Shown: positions 33,528-35,073 of the stretch, in pieces
How the letters are laid out: each line of letters opens with the position of its first letter
Numbering within the stretch: position 1 is the stretch's first letter
NCBI GenBank assembly: GCA_024684115.1
Contig: JAIKXP010000132.1
Span: forward strand, 1 to 35,073
Reading direction: 5' to 3'
Source: Sphaerochaetaceae bacterium
GTDB lineage: Bacteria; Spirochaetota; Spirochaetia; Sphaerochaetales; Sphaerochaetaceae
Length of the DNA stretch: 35,073 nt
Notes under the pieces: model-generated
The model's input: only the letters and a program-made list of their open reading frames with translations
The model's database searches: none
Told to the model about the DNA's origin: nothing
Program-made: the position numbers and the translations under genes

Positions 33528-33754
33528 TAGTAGCAACATTTTATAACCACTATGGAGCCATGATGCTCAAAAAGGCCCTGGGAAAAAACGCAGTTCTGCG
33601 CCCCGTACCCAGGGCTCTTTCTTCTTCCTGCGGAACATGTGTGTTTATCACTGACGCAGACGAAAATGCCGTAAGAGATGCCTCTGATGAAAATATTGAG
33701 GCTATCTACAGAAAAAACGGCGACAGTTATACAGAAATCTGGAAGGCCCTCTAA
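33503..33754 (+). CDS. DUF3343 protein, putative Se/S carrier-like
   Basis: The 83-residue product overlaps the tusA-like gene by 25 bases in another frame and ends one base into the selD start codon. It matches DUF3343, with IIVATFYNHYGAMMLKKAL (8-26), VPRALSSSCGTCVFIT (35-50) and a C-terminal YRKNGDSYTEIW. Cys43 and Cys46 form a CxxC-like pair that could carry a chalcogen. The family is known mainly from gene neighbourhoods with selD and tusA-like genes, and its function is unproven. Confidence 0.82.
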   Translation: MENSAEKIIVATFYNHYGAMMLKKALGKNAVLRPVPRALSSSCGTCVFITDADENAVRDASDENIEAIYRKNGDSYTEIWKAL

Positions 33755-34818
33755 TGTCCACAGCTCAATATGATTCAAACGGAAAAATAAAACTCACCTC
33801 AATGGTTAAGACAAGCGGATGCGCTGCAAAGCTTCCGCCTGCAAAGCTGCACTCGGTAATAGACAACCTGCCGCTGATGAGCAGTGAAAACCTTATTGAG
33901 GGTTTTGAAAGCGCTGATGATGCGCTTGTATACCGTGTGACGGATGATATTGTCAGCGTTCAGACCGTAGACTTCTTTCCTCCAATGGTAGATGATCCCT
34001 ATACCTTCGGTCAGGTTGCCGCAGCTAACGCCCTTTCAGATGTATATGCAATGGGAGGAACTCCCTCTGTTGCCATGAACCTCATGTGTTTTCCTTCCTG
34101 CCTTGACCTGGACGTAATGAAGGAAATCCTTACAGGCGGAATAGACAAGGTCAGGGAGGCCGGGGCGGTCATTGCCGGAGGCCATACCATAGAAGATCCC
34201 ACCCCGAAGTACGGTCTCTGTGTAACAGGGTTCATGAAGGTAACTGACGTCTGGAGTAACAAGGGAGCGCGTGAGGGAGATGCCATAGTTCTTACCAAGG
34301 CTCTGGGCTGCGGAATAATAAATACCGCCGTGAAGGCAGAGATGGCTGAAGAGGAGAGCTGCAGAGCCTGTGTGGATTCCATGACAAGACTTAACAGAAA
34401 GGCCAGGGACCTTGCCGTAAACTACACAATCCATGCTGCAACAGATGTAACCGGCTTCTCCCTTGCCGGTCACGGAAGTGAGGTAGCTCAGGCCTCAGGT
34501 CTTACGGTTGAAATTGAAACTGACAGACTCCCGGTTCTTCCCGGAGCTCTCCAATATGCAAGATACGGTCTTCTTCCTGCGGGCCGCTACACAAATGAAG
34601 ACTTTCTCTTCGGAAAGGTAAGCTTTGATGAGAAGATTTCCCAGGAAATGAAGGATCTTGTTTTTGATCCTCAGACAAGTGGAGGACTCCTTCTGTTCAT
34701 GCCTGAGAAAGAGGCAGAAGAATATGTTGAAAAATACATGGAGCAGACAGGCCTCGACTGTTGTAAAATAATAGGCAGATGCAAGGAGAAAGGAGACTTT
34801 CTCATAAAGTTTGTCTGA
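33754..34818 (+). CDS. selD: Selenide, water dikinase (selenophosphate synthetase)
   Basis: SelD makes selenophosphate from selenide and ATP, the selenium donor for selenocysteine, selenouridine tRNA and labile-selenium molybdenum enzymes. The 354-residue protein has the N-terminal catalytic motif SGCAAKLPP, with Cys23 and Lys26 equivalent to E. coli Cys17 and Lys20. The usual second Cys (GCGCK) is replaced by Ala. Further motifs are VQTVDFFPPMVDDPYTFGQVAAANALSDVYAMGG (about 69-102), AGGHTIEDPTPKYGL (about 141-155) and DPQTSGGLL (about 307-315). The active-site residue is an ordinary Cys codon, not UGA. Its start overlaps the DUF3343 stop by one base. Confidence 0.95.
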   Translation: MSTAQYDSNGKIKLTSMVKTSGCAAKLPPAKLHSVIDNLPLMSSENLIEGFESADDALVYRVTDDIVSVQTVDFFPPMVDDPYTFGQVAAANALSDVYAMGGTPSVAMNLMCFPSCLDLDVMKEILTGGIDKVREAGAVIAGGHTIEDPTPKYGLCVTGFMKVTDVWSNKGAREGDAIVLTKALGCGIINTAVKAEMAEEESCRACVDSMTRLNRKARDLAVNYTIHAATDVTGFSLAGHGSEVAQASGLTVEIETDRLPVLPGALQYARYGLLPAGRYTNEDFLFGKVSFDEKISQEMKDLVFDPQTSGGLLLFMPEKEAEEYVEKYMEQTGLDCCKIIGRCKEKGDFLIKFV

Positions 34819-34825
34819 GGTTCTG

Positions 34826-35073
34826 ATGGAAATTAAAGCGGAAGTGAAAGTTGTAATAAAGAACGGCTCATTATTCATGATGGGTCCAGGTGTCTTTTCC
34901 CTTCTATGCGCTATAAGGGACAGCTCCTCCGTTTCCGAAGCTGCCAGAACACTCGAAATCTCTTACTCAAAAGCCTGGAAGATGATAAGGGAAGCTGAAA
35001 AAGGCTCGGGGGAATCGCTCGTAATCAGAAGTTCAGGCGGAAAGGGAGGAGGAAAGGCCTCCCTCACACCCAC
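34826..35073 (+). CDS. ModE-type DNA-binding protein, 5' part
   Basis: About 82 codons are visible before the window ends. The N-terminus resembles ModE DNA-binding domains closely: FMMGPGVFSLLCAIRDSSSVSEAARTLEISYSKAWKMIREAE (about 17-58), then RSSGGKGGGKASLTPT (about 68-83). Whether molybdate-binding domains follow cannot be seen. The ATG at 34826 is 7 bases after selD, with GAGG upstream, so it is probably co-transcribed with the selenium genes and may regulate them. It is closer to canonical ModE than the one at 19741. Confidence 0.85.
   Translation, partial: MEIKAEVKVVIKNGSLFMMGPGVFSLLCAIRDSSSVSEAARTLEISYSKAWKMIREAEKGSGESLVIRSSGGKGGGKASLTP

Noticed and set aside
33754-33840. Possible selenocysteine in SelD
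   Set aside because: The active-site codon is TGC (Cys), and there is no in-frame TGA near the N-terminus.

Overview
The window is a 35 kb stretch of bacterial chromosome in which every supported gene lies on the + strand. It opens in the last codons of rpsN and runs through the distal half of the S10-spc-alpha ribosomal protein supercluster. The best guess for the host is an anaerobic, fermentative spirochaete of the Treponema/Sphaerochaeta type (moderate confidence). The reasons are the spirochaete-like N-terminus of RpoA, the secY-rpmJ-rpsM order without adk, map or infA, a long plant/trypanosome-type phosphofructokinase, and a xanthine-dehydrogenase-like triad. No rRNA, tRNA, insertion sequence, prophage or CRISPR array was seen. 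No gap between genes exceeds about 100 bases.

Layout. (1) 1-7024: rpsN(end)-rpsH-rplF-rplR-rpsE-rpmD-rplO-secY-rpmJ-rpsM-rpsK-rpsD-rpoA-rplQ, closed by a clear intrinsic terminator. (2) 7073-8028: a GerMN-domain membrane protein and a VanZ-like protein. (3) 8041-13573: dnaE-recG. (4) 13588-17596: a three-subunit xanthine-dehydrogenase-like operon (Mo-type, 2Fe-2S and FAD-type subunits) followed by rsmD. (5) 17628-23247: ligA, a ModE-type HTH regulator, a phosphofructokinase and a membrane nucleotide-sugar 4,6-dehydratase. (6) 23336-23803: argR. (7) 23872-26550: a MATE exporter and a CPA2 antiporter. (8) 26598-28175: pgi. (9) 28245-32161: lemA, a DUF2207 membrane protein, and two membrane proteins resembling the plant/cyanobacterial phytol kinase (VTE5) and phytyl-phosphate kinase (VTE6). 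(10) 32252 to the end: a selenium module of YedE-type transporter, TusA-like protein, DUF3343 protein, SelD, and the start of a second ModE-type regulator.

Points of interest. The large subunit of the xanthine-dehydrogenase-like operon aligns along its length with the Mo-hydroxylase family but has lost every molybdopterin and catalytic motif I can place. Its 2Fe-2S partner keeps all eight cysteines, so this may be a repurposed redox complex. Five transcription units (the GerMN gene, dnaE, the Mo-type subunit, ligA, pgi) have no Shine-Dalgarno sequence and carry a -10-like hexamer about 6 bases before the ATG, which predicts leaderless mRNAs in a genome whose other genes mostly have strong ribosome-binding sites. 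The terminal selenium cluster makes selenophosphate, but no selA/selB is visible here. The two ModE-type DNA-binding proteins hint at a regulatory link with molybdenum enzymes encoded elsewhere.
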